A stretch of DNA of 64,000 nt from Pseudohalocynthiibacter aestuariivivens. GTDB lineage: Bacteria > Pseudomonadota > Alphaproteobacteria > Rhodobacterales > Rhodobacteraceae. Under the pieces are notes generated by a model. It was not told the DNA's origin and searched no databases. It worked only from the letters and a program-made list of their open reading frames with translations. A program made the translations under genes and the position numbers. The stretch is taken from the NCBI RefSeq assembly GCF_011040495.1, contig NZ_CP049037.1, forward strand, positions 2,976,001 to 3,040,000. Reading direction: 5' to 3'. This document shows positions 34,890-45,334 of this stretch, piece by piece. The first letter of the stretch is position 1; each line of letters opens with the position of its first letter.

Positions 34890-35255
34890 GTGACAGACCC
34901 CGATCAGGCCGAGCGACTGAAGGCGCTAGAGGCAAAGATCGAGGCGCTGAAAGGCCCGGTACAAACCAAGAAGCATACGGATGAGCACTATTCTCAGGCA
35001 CATCTGGCCTGGCGCATGGTGATCGAGATGGTGGTCGGTCTGTTGATCGGTTTCGGCATGGGGTACGGGCTGGACAGCCTGTTCGGGACGCTCCCGATCT
35101 TCCTCGTGATTTTTACATTGTTGGGCCTCGCGGCCGGCATCAAGGTGATGATGCGCAGCGCGACGGAAATCCAGCAAACGCAGACGGCCGAAACGGCCAG
35201 GGACAAACTGCCGGAACAGACCGGCGGAGACGAGAGGGCAAGAGATGGCGACTGA
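34890..35255 (+). CDS. atpI: ATP synthase accessory protein AtpI
   Basis: 121 aa, GTG start with GAGAGG nine bases upstream. Two membrane helices (about 45-95) between charged ends: [23 protein letters not shown] and [12 protein letters not shown] mark AtpI. It helps c-ring assembly and possibly Mg supply. It overlaps atpB by 11 bases and leads the Fo operon. Confidence 0.9.
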   Translation: MTDPDQAERLKALEAKIEALKGPVQTKKHTDEHYSQAHLAWRMVIEMVVGLLIGFGMGYGLDSLFGTLPIFLVIFTLLGLAAGIKVMMRSATEIQQTQTAETARDKLPEQTGGDERARDGD

Positions 35256-36030
35256 AACCCACGAAGGCGCGACAAAGGGCATGGAACTGGTCTTTCACCC
35301 GATGGACCAATTCATCGTCAAGCCGCTCTTTGGTGATGGCGCAGTAGGCGTTTTCACAGTCACCAACGTGACATTGTGGATGGCGCTGGCGGTTCTGGCG
35401 ACGATCGGCCTGCTGGTGCTGGGTACCTCGGGGCGCTCGACAATCCCATCGCGGATGCAGTCGGTTGCAGAGCTGTGCTATGGCTTCATTCGCAAGATGG
35501 TCGAGGATGTCGCGGGCAAGGACGCACTGCCATATTTCCCCTACATCATGACGCTGTTCGTCTTTATCGTGTTCTCGAACTTCCTCGGGTTGCTGCCCGG
35601 CGCGTTCACCACCACCAGCCACATTGCCGTGACGGCCGTGCTGGCGATGCTGGTGTTCCTGACCGTGACCCTGATGGGCTTCTTCAAGCACGGTCTGGGC
35701 TTTCTCAGCGTGTTCTGGATTAGCTCGGCACCGCTGCCGCTGCGGCCCATTCTGGCGCTGATCGAGGTGATTTCCTACTTCGTGCGCCCTGTCAGCCACT
35801 CTATTCGTCTGGCGGGCAACATGATGGCCGGTCACGCCGTGATCAAGGTGTTCGCGGCCTTTGCCCCGATGATCCTGATTGGCTGGATCGGTGTGCTGGT
35901 GACGCCGCTGAGCATCATCGCGATCACGGCGATCTACGCGCTGGAGGTGCTGGTGGCATTCATTCAGGCCTATGTCTTTACCATCCTGACATGTGTGTAT
36001 CTGAAGGACGCGCTGCATCCGCACCACTAA
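35245..36030 (+). CDS. atpB: F1Fo ATP synthase subunit a
   Basis: 261 aa, five or six membrane helices. The essential stator Arg188 is in the motif [14 protein letters not shown], with the conserved AGNMMAGH that follows. It forms the proton half-channels at the c-ring interface. The stop is followed by a REP-like palindrome that separates it from atpE by 97 bp. Confidence 0.97.
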   Translation: MATETHEGATKGMELVFHPMDQFIVKPLFGDGAVGVFTVTNVTLWMALAVLATIGLLVLGTSGRSTIPSRMQSVAELCYGFIRKMVEDVAGKDALPYFPYIMTLFVFIVFSNFLGLLPGAFTTTSHIAVTAVLAMLVFLTVTLMGFFKHGLGFLSVFWISSAPLPLRPILALIEVISYFVRPVSHSIRLAGNMMAGHAVIKVFAAFAPMILIGWIGVLVTPLSIIAITAIYALEVLVAFIQAYVFTILTCVYLKDALHPHH

Positions 36031-36035
36031 GGGGT

Positions 36036-36058
36036 GCCGGGCTGAAGCCCGGCCTACG
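36036..36058 (+). repeat. REP-like palindrome, copy 3
   Basis: GCCGGGCT-GA-AGCCCGGC is a perfect 8-bp stem followed by CTACG, between atpB and atpE. It has the same architecture as the elements at 3553 and 23366. It could stabilise the upstream message and help set the high c-subunit level. Confidence 0.65.
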
Positions 36059-36127
36059 CAACAACCGCGGAATGATCCGCATACGAACAACCGAAAACAA
36101 CTCAATTCCATCGTAAGGAGAAATCAA

Positions 36128-36364
36128 ATGGAAGGTGACGTCGTACAAATGGGCGCATACATTGGCGCGGGTCTGGCCTGTACAGGTATGGGCGGTGCTG
36201 CTGTTGGTGTGGGCCACGTTGTGGGCAATTTCCTGTCGGGCGCTCTGCGCAATCCGTCAGCAGCTGGCGGCCAAACGGCCACCATGTTCATCGGTATCGC
36301 GTTCTCGGAAGCGCTGGGGATCTTCTCGTTCCTCGTGGCACTTCTGCTGATGTTCGCTGTCTAA
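36128..36364 (+). CDS. atpE: F1Fo ATP synthase subunit c
   Basis: 78-residue hairpin of two helices. The proton carrier is Glu61 (FSEALGIF); the polar loop is RNPSA (41-45). No Na+-binding pattern (Q..ES) is seen, so it is a proton-type ring. AAGGAG lies eight bases before the ATG. Copy number of the ring cannot be read from sequence. Confidence 0.97.
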   Translation: MEGDVVQMGAYIGAGLACTGMGGAAVGVGHVVGNFLSGALRNPSAAGGQTATMFIGIAFSEALGIFSFLVALLLMFAV

Positions 36365-36451
36365 GCTTACGAAATCTGATCCTTACGGCCGGGTGGGGGC
36401 GATGCTGCCACCCGGTGTACACGGAAAGTTTCGTTAAGAGAGGACGACGAC

Positions 36452-37033
36452 ATGGCGACCGAAACCACAGCTGCTGTCGAAGGGCATGTAAGCCCTATCG
36501 CGCTGGAAGAAGCTGGCAAGTGCGTGGACAGCCACGGCGGCGCCATTGGCATGCCGCAGCTTTGCCCGGAATGGATGGGCAACCAGATTTTCTGGCTTGC
36601 GGTCACGCTTGTCGTGATCTTCTTCGTGCTGTCACGTATTGCGCTGCCGCGCATCGCGGCGATCCTTGCGGAACGCCAAGGCACGATTACCAATGATATC
36701 GCTGCTGCCGAAGACCTGAAGGTCAAGGCCGTGGAAGCTGAAGAAATCTATAACAAGGCACTGGCCGATGCGCGCACCGACGCGCAGGCGATCATTGCCG
36801 AGAACAAGGCGGCGATCAAAGCCGAACTCGATGCGGCGATGGCCAAGGCCGATGCCGAGATTTCAGCCCGGACTGCAGAGGGCGAAAAGAAGATCGCTGA
36901 AATCCGTGCCGGTGCAATGGAAAGCGTCGAGGAAGTGGCAAAGGATACTGCCAAGGCCATCGTTGCGGCGATGGGCGGCAAGGCCGATGCCAAAACCGTC
37001 AATGCGGCCGTATCGTCGCGAGTGAAAGGGTAA
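36452..37033 (+). CDS. atpF': F1Fo ATP synthase subunit b'
   Basis: 193 aa. One membrane helix near 45-65 ([19 protein letters not shown]) followed by a long Ala/Glu-rich coiled coil. The family keeps two non-identical b subunits in alphaproteobacteria; this is the b' type, placed before atpF and with a longer N-terminal arm. It forms the peripheral stalk with subunit b. Confidence 0.93.
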   Translation: MATETTAAVEGHVSPIALEEAGKCVDSHGGAIGMPQLCPEWMGNQIFWLAVTLVVIFFVLSRIALPRIAAILAERQGTITNDIAAAEDLKVKAVEAEEIYNKALADARTDAQAIIAENKAAIKAELDAAMAKADAEISARTAEGEKKIAEIRAGAMESVEEVAKDTAKAIVAAMGGKADAKTVNAAVSSRVKG

Positions 37034-37037
37034 TATC

Positions 37038-37595
37038 ATGCGCAAACTTGCCATTCTCATTGCCCTGACAACTGCCAGCCCTGCCTTTGCGGCGGGTGGG
37101 CCTTTCTTCTCGCTGTCGAACACGAATTTCGTGGTCGCAATCTCGTTCATCCTCTTTGTCTCTGTCCTGCTCTACCTCAAGGTACCAACGATGTTGGGCA
37201 AGATGCTGGACAAGCGCGCTGAGGGTATCAAATCCGAGCTGGATGAAGCTCGCGCGCTGCGTGAAGAAGCGCAGAGCCTGCTGGCCAGCTACGAGCGCAA
37301 GCAAAAAGAGGTCGAGGAGCAAGCGAGCCGTATTGTCGAGCACGCAAAATCCGAAGCCTCCGCTGCAGCCGAACAGGCGCAGGAAGATCTGAAGAAATCA
37401 ATCGACCGCCGTTTGCGTGCTGCCGATGATCAGATCGCCTCTGCCGAAGCGAGCGCGGTCAAGGAAGTGCGCGACCGTGCTGTGTCCATTGCCGTGGCCG
37501 CCGCCCGCGAGGTGATCGCCAAGCAGATGACCGCCGCCGACGGCAATGCGCTGATCGACGACGCGATCAAGACAGTGGATGCCAAGCTGCACTAA
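37038..37595 (+). CDS. atpF: F1Fo ATP synthase subunit b
   Basis: 185 aa. N-terminal hydrophobic segments (MRKLAILIALTTASPAFA looks like a leader, then a helix at about 30-50) followed by a coiled-coil stalk. It starts five bases after b' and closes the Fo operon, which is followed by a good terminator. The F1 genes must be elsewhere, as usual in Rhodobacteraceae. Confidence 0.95.
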   Translation: MRKLAILIALTTASPAFAAGGPFFSLSNTNFVVAISFILFVSVLLYLKVPTMLGKMLDKRAEGIKSELDEARALREEAQSLLASYERKQKEVEEQASRIVEHAKSEASAAAEQAQEDLKKSIDRRLRAADDQIASAEASAVKEVRDRAVSIAVAAAREVIAKQMTAADGNALIDDAIKTVDAKLH

Positions 37596-37620
37596 GCGGT
37601 TACATCTGAAAAAAATGAAT

Positions 37621-37650
37621 AAACCGCGCCAGCTAGGGCGCGGTTTTTTT
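37621..37650 (+). terminator. Rho-independent terminator of the atp operon
   Basis: AAACCGCGCC/GGCGCGGTTT stem with an AGCTAG loop followed by a run of seven T, 26 bp after atpF. Confidence 0.93.
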
Positions 37651-37672
37651 ATGTGCAATCACATCCGTGATG

Positions 37673-38119
37673 TCAGGCGCCTGGCATGGCCATCGTACGA
37701 TTCATCTGACTCGACGGTTCATGCAGTTCGTCCGCCACGAATTCGAACCCGTAGCGTTCATAGAAGGCCCGCCCGATTGCGTTGTCACGAAACACATCGA
37801 CCCTTAGCGGGCCTTTGAGCGCGACGGCGTGATCGACCATCGCCCTGCCGTAGCCGTTGCCATGTTGTGCCGGATCAAGAAACAGGCCGCCGATTTCAGC
37901 ACCCAACAGAGCAATGAAACCAACAACCGCGCCGTCGACTTCGAGCACGTAGGTTTCTGCCTGCGGCACATAGATGTTGCGGATTGCCTGCTCTACTTCG
38001 GCAACAAAATCTGTGGCCAGAAACGGATGGGCAAGCGCGTTTGCACCTCGCCAAGCTGCCATCACGGGTTCAATGTCGTCTGAGTGGTATGCGCGGATCG
38101 TGGGTATTGCGTCGTTCAT
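37673..38119 (-). CDS. GNAT acetyltransferase (YafP-like)
   Basis: 148 aa from the ATG at 38119 (MNDAIPTIRAYHSDDIEPV), preceded by AAGG. The acetyl-CoA site is LFLDPAQHGNGYGRAMVDHA near 85-105; AIGRAFYERYGFEFV is the usual C-terminal motif. The substrate is unknown. The frame stays open to 38245 but without a supported start. It converges with the ATPase operon. Confidence 0.85.
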   Translation of the reverse strand: MNDAIPTIRAYHSDDIEPVMAAWRGANALAHPFLATDFVAEVEQAIRNIYVPQAETYVLEVDGAVVGFIALLGAEIGGLFLDPAQHGNGYGRAMVDHAVALKGPLRVDVFRDNAIGRAFYERYGFEFVADELHEPSSQMNRTMAMPGA

Positions 38120-38510
38120 TGCTTTCGTACCTTGTTCATTTGGGTTGATATGCGCCTGAACGAAAGCAAGCCGCGGCCACGATGGCCGACGGGCAAACCT
38201 GTTCGCTGGGCGCAAAACACGTTGGTCGTGTTTTTGACTTCTCAACTGATTGTCTCGATTTCTTTAGACTGCAAAAAACGGTCACTCAGCCGAACGCGTG
38301 AGTGTCCTGTTTGTGTCTGGTGTTCCCGGTGGTCCGTAAGGACCTAGGAACTGGCGGTGACCCGCAGTTCTTGCATAAAATCTCCATTACCTGAAAGCAT
38401 CTGCCTCAGGCTGTGAACTAGGATACCACATTGCCCGTATTGAGCAAGCCAGACAGGTGTCAGCGACATCATGGATGGCCGGCATCTGGCGACCCTTCTG
38501 TGCTGCTGAC

Positions 38511-39107
38511 CTAGAGTTCCATTGGCTGCGACGACTGGCGCCAGCCACGTTTTTCCAAGCGCCTGTAGTCGTCGCAATCCTTCAACGATTGTAGGTAGCT
38601 GGCAAGGTGGGGCAGTTCACCGTCGGCTTCCTGACCGTGGAATGGCGCGACATAGATTGCGTTGCCATAATTCGCCGCACATTTCTCGGGCGAGTCATCG
38701 ACGAGGAGTATGCGCTGTAGGGGCCAGCCGAACCGTTTCAGTTTCTGAAGCCGTTTTTGATAGTGATAGCTCCCAATATCGCGTCCGAACCGTTCGAAAT
38801 CGCTGGGCATGGATCGGCGCATCGTCGTTCTGGATTGCCCCCAGATGAATCTGATGGCCTCTGGCACGGGGAACACTTCATGCGCGATTTGCTGAACGTA
38901 GGATTCGGATGCAGAGGACCAGATCCCCAAATCGTACCATTCGGCACACGCGGCCAGAAAGCCAGCAAGATGTGGTCGTTTGTAAATGTGGAACTGTGCA
39001 ACGCGAAAATCGGCTGGCCGGTCCAGTGGTATCTCTGACCCGTGGATAAGCGTTTCGTCGATATCGAGGACAAGCAAACTACGCTTTGATGGGTGAACGT
39101 CAGACAT
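38511..39107 (-). CDS. FCP1/SCP-like (NLI-interacting factor) phosphatase
   Basis: 198 aa. The catalytic DxDxT motif is LDIDETLIHG (Asp15, Asp17, Thr19); FRVAQFHIYKRPHLAGFL and LGIWSSASESYVQQIA follow the FCP1 (RNA polymerase CTD phosphatase) pattern, and ILLVDDSPEK is motif III-IV. This HAD branch is best known from eukaryotes; bacterial members are scarce and have no established substrate. RNA polymerase CTD repeats do not exist in bacteria, so another phosphoprotein or small molecule is the target. Monocistronic. Confidence 0.88.
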   Translation of the reverse strand: MSDVHPSKRSLLVLDIDETLIHGSEIPLDRPADFRVAQFHIYKRPHLAGFLAACAEWYDLGIWSSASESYVQQIAHEVFPVPEAIRFIWGQSRTTMRRSMPSDFERFGRDIGSYHYQKRLQKLKRFGWPLQRILLVDDSPEKCAANYGNAIYVAPFHGQEADGELPHLASYLQSLKDCDDYRRLEKRGWRQSSQPMEL

Positions 39108-39191
39108 AGTCCGATGATAATGGGCAGGCGATGAACAACAAGCGATTTCACCCCGCCGCAGATGGCTCGCTATGACTGGAGAACCGGTCGA

Positions 39192-39223
39192 TAAAAATGA
39201 AAGGGGGCCGTTGAACCGGCCCC
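39192..39223 (-). terminator. Rho-independent terminator after the LysM gene
   Basis: On the minus strand GGGGCCG/CGGCCCC with a 6-base loop, followed by CTTTCATTTTT. It lies about 60 bp beyond the LysM gene stop. Confidence 0.8.
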
Positions 39224-39281
39224 TCAGTCACGCCTGCCACGATGTTTCGGTGCTGCTGCCTGTTGTCCCTCGTTGTCGCTG

Positions 39282-39959
39282 TCAGAGCGCCGGCATGATC
39301 AGCCGCTGGCCAACGGTCAACTGACCGTTCTGACCGAGCTGCGTGCGATTGGCGCTGATAATTTCGTCCGTATAGCTGGTTCTGCCGTAAAACCGATAGG
39401 CGATGGAGGCGAGGCTGTCGCCGGTGCGGACCACGTAAAACCCGCTTTGCGGCCCCTCGACCTGTGGTTTGGTGCGTCCGCTGAGTACGCTGAGCAGGGT
39501 GCCGGTATCGACGCGGCCATCCTCTGTTACCAGTTCACCGGGCACCTCGACCTTGCCCCGCTGGGCGGCATCATTCACCAGCGCGTCAATGTAGGCTTGG
39601 CTCTGGCCTTGTTGCAGCGCCTTGACGATCATGGTTTCCAGTCCTGCGCTGGCGTGCTGCTGGGGCTGGTCCTGTTGGGCGGCTGTGGATGTAAACGACG
39701 CAAGCACGCTGTTGTCGGTGCGGACCGGGGCTGTTGGCGTGGTGTCCATCAGGCCAAAGCTGAGCGGGTCGTCTTCAGATGCGTCGGCTGCCGCGCCGCG
39801 AGTGGCGGTCGTCAGATTGTCGAGCGTGCTGCCTGATCGCGTTACGTTGCTGGTCTCCATGTCGCCGCCGGGGGCCCGCAAACCGGCGGTTGGCTGGATA
39901 AGGATGAGGGCAATGGTGATGCTGAGAAATCCCGCGAAAATCAGGAAAGCGCGGATCAT
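39282..39959 (-). CDS. LysM peptidoglycan-binding protein
   Basis: 225 aa. N-terminal hydrophobic anchor (1-25), Thr/Ser/Gln-rich spacer (30-110), and one LysM domain at the C-terminus (YVVRTGDSLASIAYRFYGRT ... QRLIMPAL). Related proteins attach to the peptidoglycan from the inner membrane or periplasm. No catalytic module is visible. Monocistronic with a terminator. Confidence 0.88.
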   Translation of the reverse strand: MIRAFLIFAGFLSITIALILIQPTAGLRAPGGDMETSNVTRSGSTLDNLTTATRGAAADASEDDPLSFGLMDTTPTAPVRTDNSVLASFTSTAAQQDQPQQHASAGLETMIVKALQQGQSQAYIDALVNDAAQRGKVEVPGELVTEDGRVDTGTLLSVLSGRTKPQVEGPQSGFYVVRTGDSLASIAYRFYGRTSYTDEIISANRTQLGQNGQLTVGQRLIMPAL

Positions 39960-40250
39960 TGGGTGTCACGCAGTCTGTGGGCAATCACGGCGGTTACGTA
40001 AACGTCAGACGTTGTGCGCTCAATCGCCTGTTTGCCCCGTCCCGTCACCCTGCTGTCCCCTTCGCATCACGCATGCATCGTTCTGTTCTCAGGTGCGCAT
40101 GCCTTGATTTCTGGGGTAAATATAGAAGAAATTACGCAAAAGCGTCAATATAAAGTGGGCAACCCCTAGGTTTAGAGGTCCTATTTCGAGGGCGTTATGA
40201 AAAAAGACGAGTCGTTTCCGGCACTTGGCCAACGCATTTTTTTCGGGCTG

Positions 40251-41525
40251 TCAGCCGTTTTCGCGCAGGACGTTCCCGGCAAGGTAGAGTGACCCGCAGA
40301 TCAGCACTCGCGCGCGTGGGTTCGCGCCGATGATCGCAGTCAGGGCCGCGTTGACCGAACCGGCGGTGCTGGCAGACATGCCGACCTGATGTGCCGCCTC
40401 TGCCGTGGTTTCGGCGGGCAGGGTGTTCGCTTCGCCGGGGATGGCCACTGCGGTCAGACTGTCGGCCTCTGCGGCCAGTGGGCGCAGGTAGCCAGTCACA
40501 TCCTTGGTATTCAGCATTCCGCAGATCAGATGTGTCGGGCGTTTCGGCAGACTGGCCAAATGCCGCCCGAGGGCTGCGCCTGCCGCGGCGTTGTGGCCAC
40601 CATCCAGCCACAGCTCGGCCTCTGGAGCGGCGTCGGCCAGCGGGCCGTGCCGTAGCCGCTGCATCCGCGCAGGCCAATGCGCCTGCGAAACGGCGGCGAC
40701 ATTGGCGGCTTCGCCCATCTCGAGATGACGCAGTGCGGCCAGTGCCGCGCCAGCGTTCTCGATCTGGTGCGCGCCGGGCAGGTTGGGCAGCGGCAGGTCA
40801 AGCAGGCCGGTTTCATCCTGATAGATGAGTCGGTCATTTTCCGCATAAGCGTGCCAGTGCTGGCCCTGTGCGATCAGCGGCGCGCCAAGCCGGGTGGCGA
40901 CCGTCTCGATCACGTCCATCACTTCGTCGGGTTGCGGTCCGACGATGCAGGGCACCCCGCGCTTGATGATCCCGGCCTTTTCGCCCGCGATCGCGGCGAG
41001 GGTGTTGCCTAGGTATTGCTCGTGATCCATCGAGATGGGCGTGATGATTGTCAGCGCGGGTTGGGCGATGACGTTGGTGGCATCAAGCCGCCCGCCCAGA
41101 CCCACCTCCAGCAGGGTGTAATCCGCCGGAGTCCGCGACATGGCCAGCAAGGCGGCGCATGTCGTGATCTCGAAATAGGTGATGCTGTCGCTGCCGTTCG
41201 CGCGGTAGCATTCATCCAGCACGTCGGTGAGTGCGTCCTCGGTGATGAGGTGCCCGGCAATGCGAATGCGTTCGTGGAACCGCGCCAGATGCGGCGAGGT
41301 ATAGGCATGGACGCTTTTGCCTGCTCCCTCCAGCCCGGCGCGCAGCATCGCCTGCGTGCTGCCCTTGCCGTTGGTGCCGGCGAGGTGGATCACCGGCGGC
41401 AGCGCATCCTGTGGGTTGCCCAACGCCTGTAACAACCGCCAGACGCGGTCAAGCGTGAGATCGATAATCTTTGGGTGCAGCGCCATCATCCGTTCAAGGA
41501 TGACATCCGATCCGGGGGTGTTCAT
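40251..41525 (-). CDS. folC: Bifunctional folylpolyglutamate synthase/dihydrofolate synthase
   Basis: 424 aa. ATP-binding [12 protein letters not shown] (about 49-60), the substrate loop [12 protein letters not shown] and Mur-ligase fold motifs such as [15 protein letters not shown]. Adds glutamate to dihydropteroate and folates. Its ATG overlaps the accD stop by ATGA; an accD-folC pair is a known conserved arrangement. About 290 bp downstream hold no gene before the LysM gene. Confidence 0.95.
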   Translation of the reverse strand: MNTPGSDVILERMMALHPKIIDLTLDRVWRLLQALGNPQDALPPVIHLAGTNGKGSTQAMLRAGLEGAGKSVHAYTSPHLARFHERIRIAGHLITEDALTDVLDECYRANGSDSITYFEITTCAALLAMSRTPADYTLLEVGLGGRLDATNVIAQPALTIITPISMDHEQYLGNTLAAIAGEKAGIIKRGVPCIVGPQPDEVMDVIETVATRLGAPLIAQGQHWHAYAENDRLIYQDETGLLDLPLPNLPGAHQIENAGAALAALRHLEMGEAANVAAVSQAHWPARMQRLRHGPLADAAPEAELWLDGGHNAAAGAALGRHLASLPKRPTHLICGMLNTKDVTGYLRPLAAEADSLTAVAIPGEANTLPAETTAEAAHQVGMSASTAGSVNAALTAIIGANPRARVLICGSLYLAGNVLRENG

Positions 41526-42466
41526 GCCTTGGTCGGGGCCTTCTCGGGGGTGGGCGATTCCTCTGCCGCATCGGGCTCTTCTGCTGTGGGCGGGGGCAAA
41601 TCGCCAGCGATTGCAGGCGGCAGGTTCAGTAGCAAACGGGTGATCGAGATCAATTCGTCACGCATTTTGGGGCGCGGCGTCACGCGGTCCAACATGCCGT
41701 GATCCAGCAGGTATTCGGCACGCTGGAACCCTTCGGGCAGTTTTTCGCGAATGGTCTGCTCGATTACGCGCGGTCCGGCAAAACAGATCAGCGCGCCCGG
41801 TTCGGCAATCTGCACGTCGCCCAGCATCGCATAGGACGCAGTGACGCCGCCGGTGGTGGGGTGGGTCAGCACGACGATATAGGGCAGGCCCGCTTCCTTG
41901 AGCATCTGCACAGCGACGGTCGTGCGCGGCATCTGCATCAGCGACAGGATGCCCTCCTGCATACGTGCGCCACCTGCGGCAGAGAACAGGATCAGCGGGC
42001 GTTTGAGCTTAACAGCGGTTTCGGCAGCAGCGATGATCGCGTTGCCGACATACATGCCCATCGACCCGGCCATGAATGAAAAATCCTGCGCGGCAGCGAC
42101 AATGGGTGTGCGCCCGATTTCGCCGGTGGCGACTAGCATCGCCTCTTTTTCGCCGGTGGCCTTTTGTGCGGCCTTCATCCGTTCGGGGTATTTCTTTTGG
42201 TCGCGGAAATGCAGCGGGTCGGTGGTCGGGGCGGGGACATCGACCTCGGCAAAGATGCCGCCATCGAATAGCGACTTGAACCGGTCGCGTGGCGCGATGT
42301 TCATGTGGTGGCCGCAGCCGGTGCAGACATTCTGATTCTGCGTCAGTTCGCGATGAAACAGCATCGTGCCGCATTCTTCGCATTTGGTCCAAAGGTTCTC
42401 GGGCATCTCGCGGCGTGAGAAGATCGAGTTGATGCGCGGACGCATATAGTTGGTAATCCAGTTCAT
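41522..42466 (-). CDS. accD: Acetyl-CoA carboxylase, carboxyltransferase subunit beta
   Basis: 314 aa from the ATG at 42466 ([16 protein letters not shown]). Zinc ribbon CEEC...CTGC (residues 30-52) and crotonase-fold core with [15 protein letters not shown] and [16 protein letters not shown]. Catalyses carboxyl transfer to acetyl-CoA with AccA. The C-terminal tail is Pro/Glu-rich and disposable. An in-frame extension to 42634 is not used. Confidence 0.97.
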   Translation of the reverse strand: MNWITNYMRPRINSIFSRREMPENLWTKCEECGTMLFHRELTQNQNVCTGCGHHMNIAPRDRFKSLFDGGIFAEVDVPAPTTDPLHFRDQKKYPERMKAAQKATGEKEAMLVATGEIGRTPIVAAAQDFSFMAGSMGMYVGNAIIAAAETAVKLKRPLILFSAAGGARMQEGILSLMQMPRTTVAVQMLKEAGLPYIVVLTHPTTGGVTASYAMLGDVQIAEPGALICFAGPRVIEQTIREKLPEGFQRAEYLLDHGMLDRVTPRPKMRDELISITRLLLNLPPAIAGDLPPPTAEEPDAAEESPTPEKAPTKA

Positions 42467-42564
42467 GCGAAATCGGCCCCTTGGCAATGCGATTTGAACT
42501 GAAATAGGACGCTGCGCGGCAAATTGCAATTCAAGCGTGTCGGTGTGATGCGCAGTTTTGCGCC

Positions 42565-43452
42565 CTAGACGCGCAGTGCCAGCCGTGCGGCCAGCCAGCT
42601 GCATAGCAACAGCATCAGGTCGACGGGCAACCACGTTCGGATGATGTCGGTGTCGTCCATTCCGAACGGGTAACTATAGAGCGCCAGCCCATCGAATACG
42701 CCGGCAGGGGCCACCAGTAGCAATGCACTGACATTGTTGATCAGATGCAGGGCAATTGCAGGTCCAAGCGTTCCGCTGCGCGCCGTCAGATCGGCGGCAG
42801 CCAGTCCAAAGAGACCGGCCCACAGGACCACGATCCAGGCATTGTCCCCCGTCTGGCTGGGTGCGTAATGCAGGGCCGCAAAAAGTGCTGTTGGCAGCCC
42901 CATCCAGAGTGCGGGGTGGGAAAAGCGCGCGGCAAGCTGGCTTTGCAGGTAGCCGCGGAAAAGGATCTCTTCGGCGCTGACCTGTAGCGTGACGCCAATC
43001 AGGGCAGGGAGGAGAAACGCCAGCCAGACCGACCATTCCAGATGCCGTTCCGGTGTCAGGGCATCGGGTGCAGGCAGGGCAAATATGAGGGCGGTCAACA
43101 ATATCAGTGCGATCAGGACATGCCGGAATTGCCCGAGGGCCAGTGCCGGTGGGCCAAAGAGGCTGCGCAGTTGCCGGGTGTGCAACAGCAGCAACGTTGC
43201 CCAGGTCGCGATGATGAGCAGCACAAAGATGTAGAGATTTGCCAACGTGCCCCAAGGCGTGCTGGCATCCTGAAGTCCGCGACCGTCGTGACCCCATGCG
43301 GTGTCTGGCAGCCACAGGTCGCATAGCGAACCGTAGACCATCGTCATGACCAGAAAGAGCGCGGCGATCAGGACAATGCCGACGAGCAGTCGCCATATTT
43401 CATGGCTGCCGCGCGCTGGTGCGATCAGGTGCAAATGTGGCTCGTATTTCAT
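42565..43452 (-). CDS. CPBP family intramembrane protease
   Basis: 295 aa, about eight membrane helices. The glutamic protease motifs are EEILFRG (near 160-166), the second His in ALFAALHY, and the helix with HLINN near 240. CPBP (Abi) enzymes resemble Rce1 prenyl-protein proteases; bacterial roles include bacteriocin immunity and membrane regulation. Substrate unknown. Monocistronic, divergent from ilvD. Confidence 0.9.
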   Translation of the reverse strand: MKYEPHLHLIAPARGSHEIWRLLVGIVLIAALFLVMTMVYGSLCDLWLPDTAWGHDGRGLQDASTPWGTLANLYIFVLLIIATWATLLLLHTRQLRSLFGPPALALGQFRHVLIALILLTALIFALPAPDALTPERHLEWSVWLAFLLPALIGVTLQVSAEEILFRGYLQSQLAARFSHPALWMGLPTALFAALHYAPSQTGDNAWIVVLWAGLFGLAAADLTARSGTLGPAIALHLINNVSALLLVAPAGVFDGLALYSYPFGMDDTDIIRTWLPVDLMLLLCSWLAARLALRV

Positions 43453-43576
43453 GGGGGCACGCTAGTGCGGACGACGTGCCGGTGCAATTGCCCGAGCCGC
43501 AAACCTTGTGCCCGCGCTTGCACGCTGCGCGCCGCTCGCCTATGCCAATGCAAACACAGCACCGCGAGGCCAAGCC

Positions 43577-45334
43577 ATGACCAAGTTCGACAAATCAAAA
43601 TTGCCCAGCCGCTACGTGACCGAAGGCCCATCCAAGGCACCGCACCGGTCCTATATGTATGCGATGGGCGTCAGCGAGGAAGAGATTCACCAGCCGCTGG
43701 TCGGCGTTGCAACCTGCTGGAACGAGGCGGCACCGTGCAACATCGCGCTGAACCGACAGGCGCAGGCGGTCAAGATGGGCGTGAAGCAGGCCTATGGCAC
43801 GCCGCGCGAGTTCACCACGATCACCGTTACCGACGGCATTGCGATGGGCCACGAAGGGATGCGGTCGAGTCTGGCCAGCCGCGAAGCGATCGCCGACACA
43901 GTCGAGCTGACGATGCGCGGGCACGCCTATGACGCCATTGTTGGTCTGGCAGGGTGCGACAAATCGCTGCCGGGAATGATGATGGCAATGGTGCGGCTGA
44001 ACACGCCGTCGGTCTTTATCTACGGTGGGTCGATCCTGCCGGGCAAGGCGCCTCAGGTCGAGGAAATCCCAGAGGATTTCCGCAGTCGCGATCTGACGGT
44101 GCAGGATATGTTCGAGGCAGTGGGCCGCCATCAGAACGGCACCATGTCCGACAAGGCGCTGGATATGCTGGAGCGCGTGGCTTGCCCCAGCTCCGGTGCG
44201 TGTGGTGGTCAGTTTACCGCCAACACGATGGCTTGCGTATCCGAGGCGATCGGTTTGGCGTTGATGAACAGTTCCGGCATGCCGGCCCCCTACGAGAGCC
44301 GCGACGCCTATGGTGAGGCGTCGGGTCGTGCGGTTATGACCCTGCTGGAAAAGAACATCCGTGCGCGCGATGTGGTCACACTGAAAAGCCTGCAAAACGC
44401 GGCGCGGGTCGTGGCATGCACTGGTGGGTCGACCAATGCAGGGCTGCACCTGCCTGCCATCGCGCATGAGGCGGGCATCGACTTTTTCCTCGATGACGTT
44501 TGCGAGATTTTCCGCGACACACCCTACTTCGTCGATCTCAAGCCCGGTGGTGCCTATGTCGCCAAGGATCTCTATGATGTGGGCGGTATCCCGGTGGTGA
44601 TGAAGGAACTGCGCAAGGCGGGGCTGATCCACGAGGATTGCATTACGGCCAGCGGCCGCAGCATCGGCGAGGAGCTGGAGCTAATCGAACGCGAAGCCGA
44701 CGGCAAGGTGATCTATCCCATCGACGCGCCGCTGACCAAAACCGGCGGTGTTGTTGGCCTCAAGGGCAATCTGGCCCCCGAAGGCGCAATCGTGAAAGTC
44801 GCGGGTATCCCCTCTCAGAACCAAGTCTTTACCGGCCCCGCGCGGGTATTTGAATGCGAAGAAGAGGCATTTGAGGCGGTGCAGAAGCGAGGCTATGAGG
44901 AAGGCGAAGTGATCGTCATCCGCAACGAGGGCCCCGCAGGCGGGCCGGGTATGCGCGAAATGCTGGCGACCACCGCGGCGCTGAGTGGTCAGGGCATGGG
45001 CAAGAAAGTGGCGCTGATCACTGATGGGCGTTTTTCAGGCGCAACGCGCGGCTTCTGCGTCGGTCATGTAGGACCCGAGGCCGCACATTGCGGTCCTATT
45101 GCCCTGCTGAAGAACGGCGACATGATCACTATTAACGCCATCACCGGCGATCTGAGTGTTGATCTGAGCGACGAAGAACTGGCAACGCGCAAGGAAAGCT
45201 GGCCGGGCCCGCGCGAGACCCTGTATGCGTCGGGTGCATTGTGGAAGTACGCGCAACTGGTGGGCGCAACCTACAAGGGGGCTGTAACCCATCCGGGGGC
45301 CGAACATGAACGCCATGTCTATATGGACATCTAG
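43577..45334 (+). CDS. ilvD: Dihydroxy-acid dehydratase
   Basis: 585 aa. Dehydrates 2,3-dihydroxy-isovalerate and -methylvalerate in valine, leucine and isoleucine synthesis. Cluster ligands are likely Cys54 (AAPCN), Cys127 (GCDKS) and Cys209 (GACGG), the [2Fe-2S] pattern of this family. Start at [13 protein letters not shown] (43577) gives the usual N-terminus. It overlaps the next gene by 29 bp. Confidence 0.97.
   Translation: MTKFDKSKLPSRYVTEGPSKAPHRSYMYAMGVSEEEIHQPLVGVATCWNEAAPCNIALNRQAQAVKMGVKQAYGTPREFTTITVTDGIAMGHEGMRSSLASREAIADTVELTMRGHAYDAIVGLAGCDKSLPGMMMAMVRLNTPSVFIYGGSILPGKAPQVEEIPEDFRSRDLTVQDMFEAVGRHQNGTMSDKALDMLERVACPSSGACGGQFTANTMACVSEAIGLALMNSSGMPAPYESRDAYGEASGRAVMTLLEKNIRARDVVTLKSLQNAARVVACTGGSTNAGLHLPAIAHEAGIDFFLDDVCEIFRDTPYFVDLKPGGAYVAKDLYDVGGIPVVMKELRKAGLIHEDCITASGRSIGEELELIEREADGKVIYPIDAPLTKTGGVVGLKGNLAPEGAIVKVAGIPSQNQVFTGPARVFECEEEAFEAVQKRGYEEGEVIVIRNEGPAGGPGMREMLATTAALSGQGMGKKVALITDGRFSGATRGFCVGHVGPEAAHCGPIALLKNGDMITINAITGDLSVDLSDEELATRKESWPGPRETLYASGALWKYAQLVGATYKGAVTHPGAEHERHVYMDI

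Noticed and set aside
35140..36111. 323-codon open frame on the minus strand
   Set aside because: Antisense to atpB and rich in His/Gln/Arg, a shadow of hydrophobic codons.
38344..38577. 77-codon minus-strand frame after the FCP1-like gene
   Set aside because: It overlaps the 3' end of the phosphatase gene, has no SD and no protein-like pattern.
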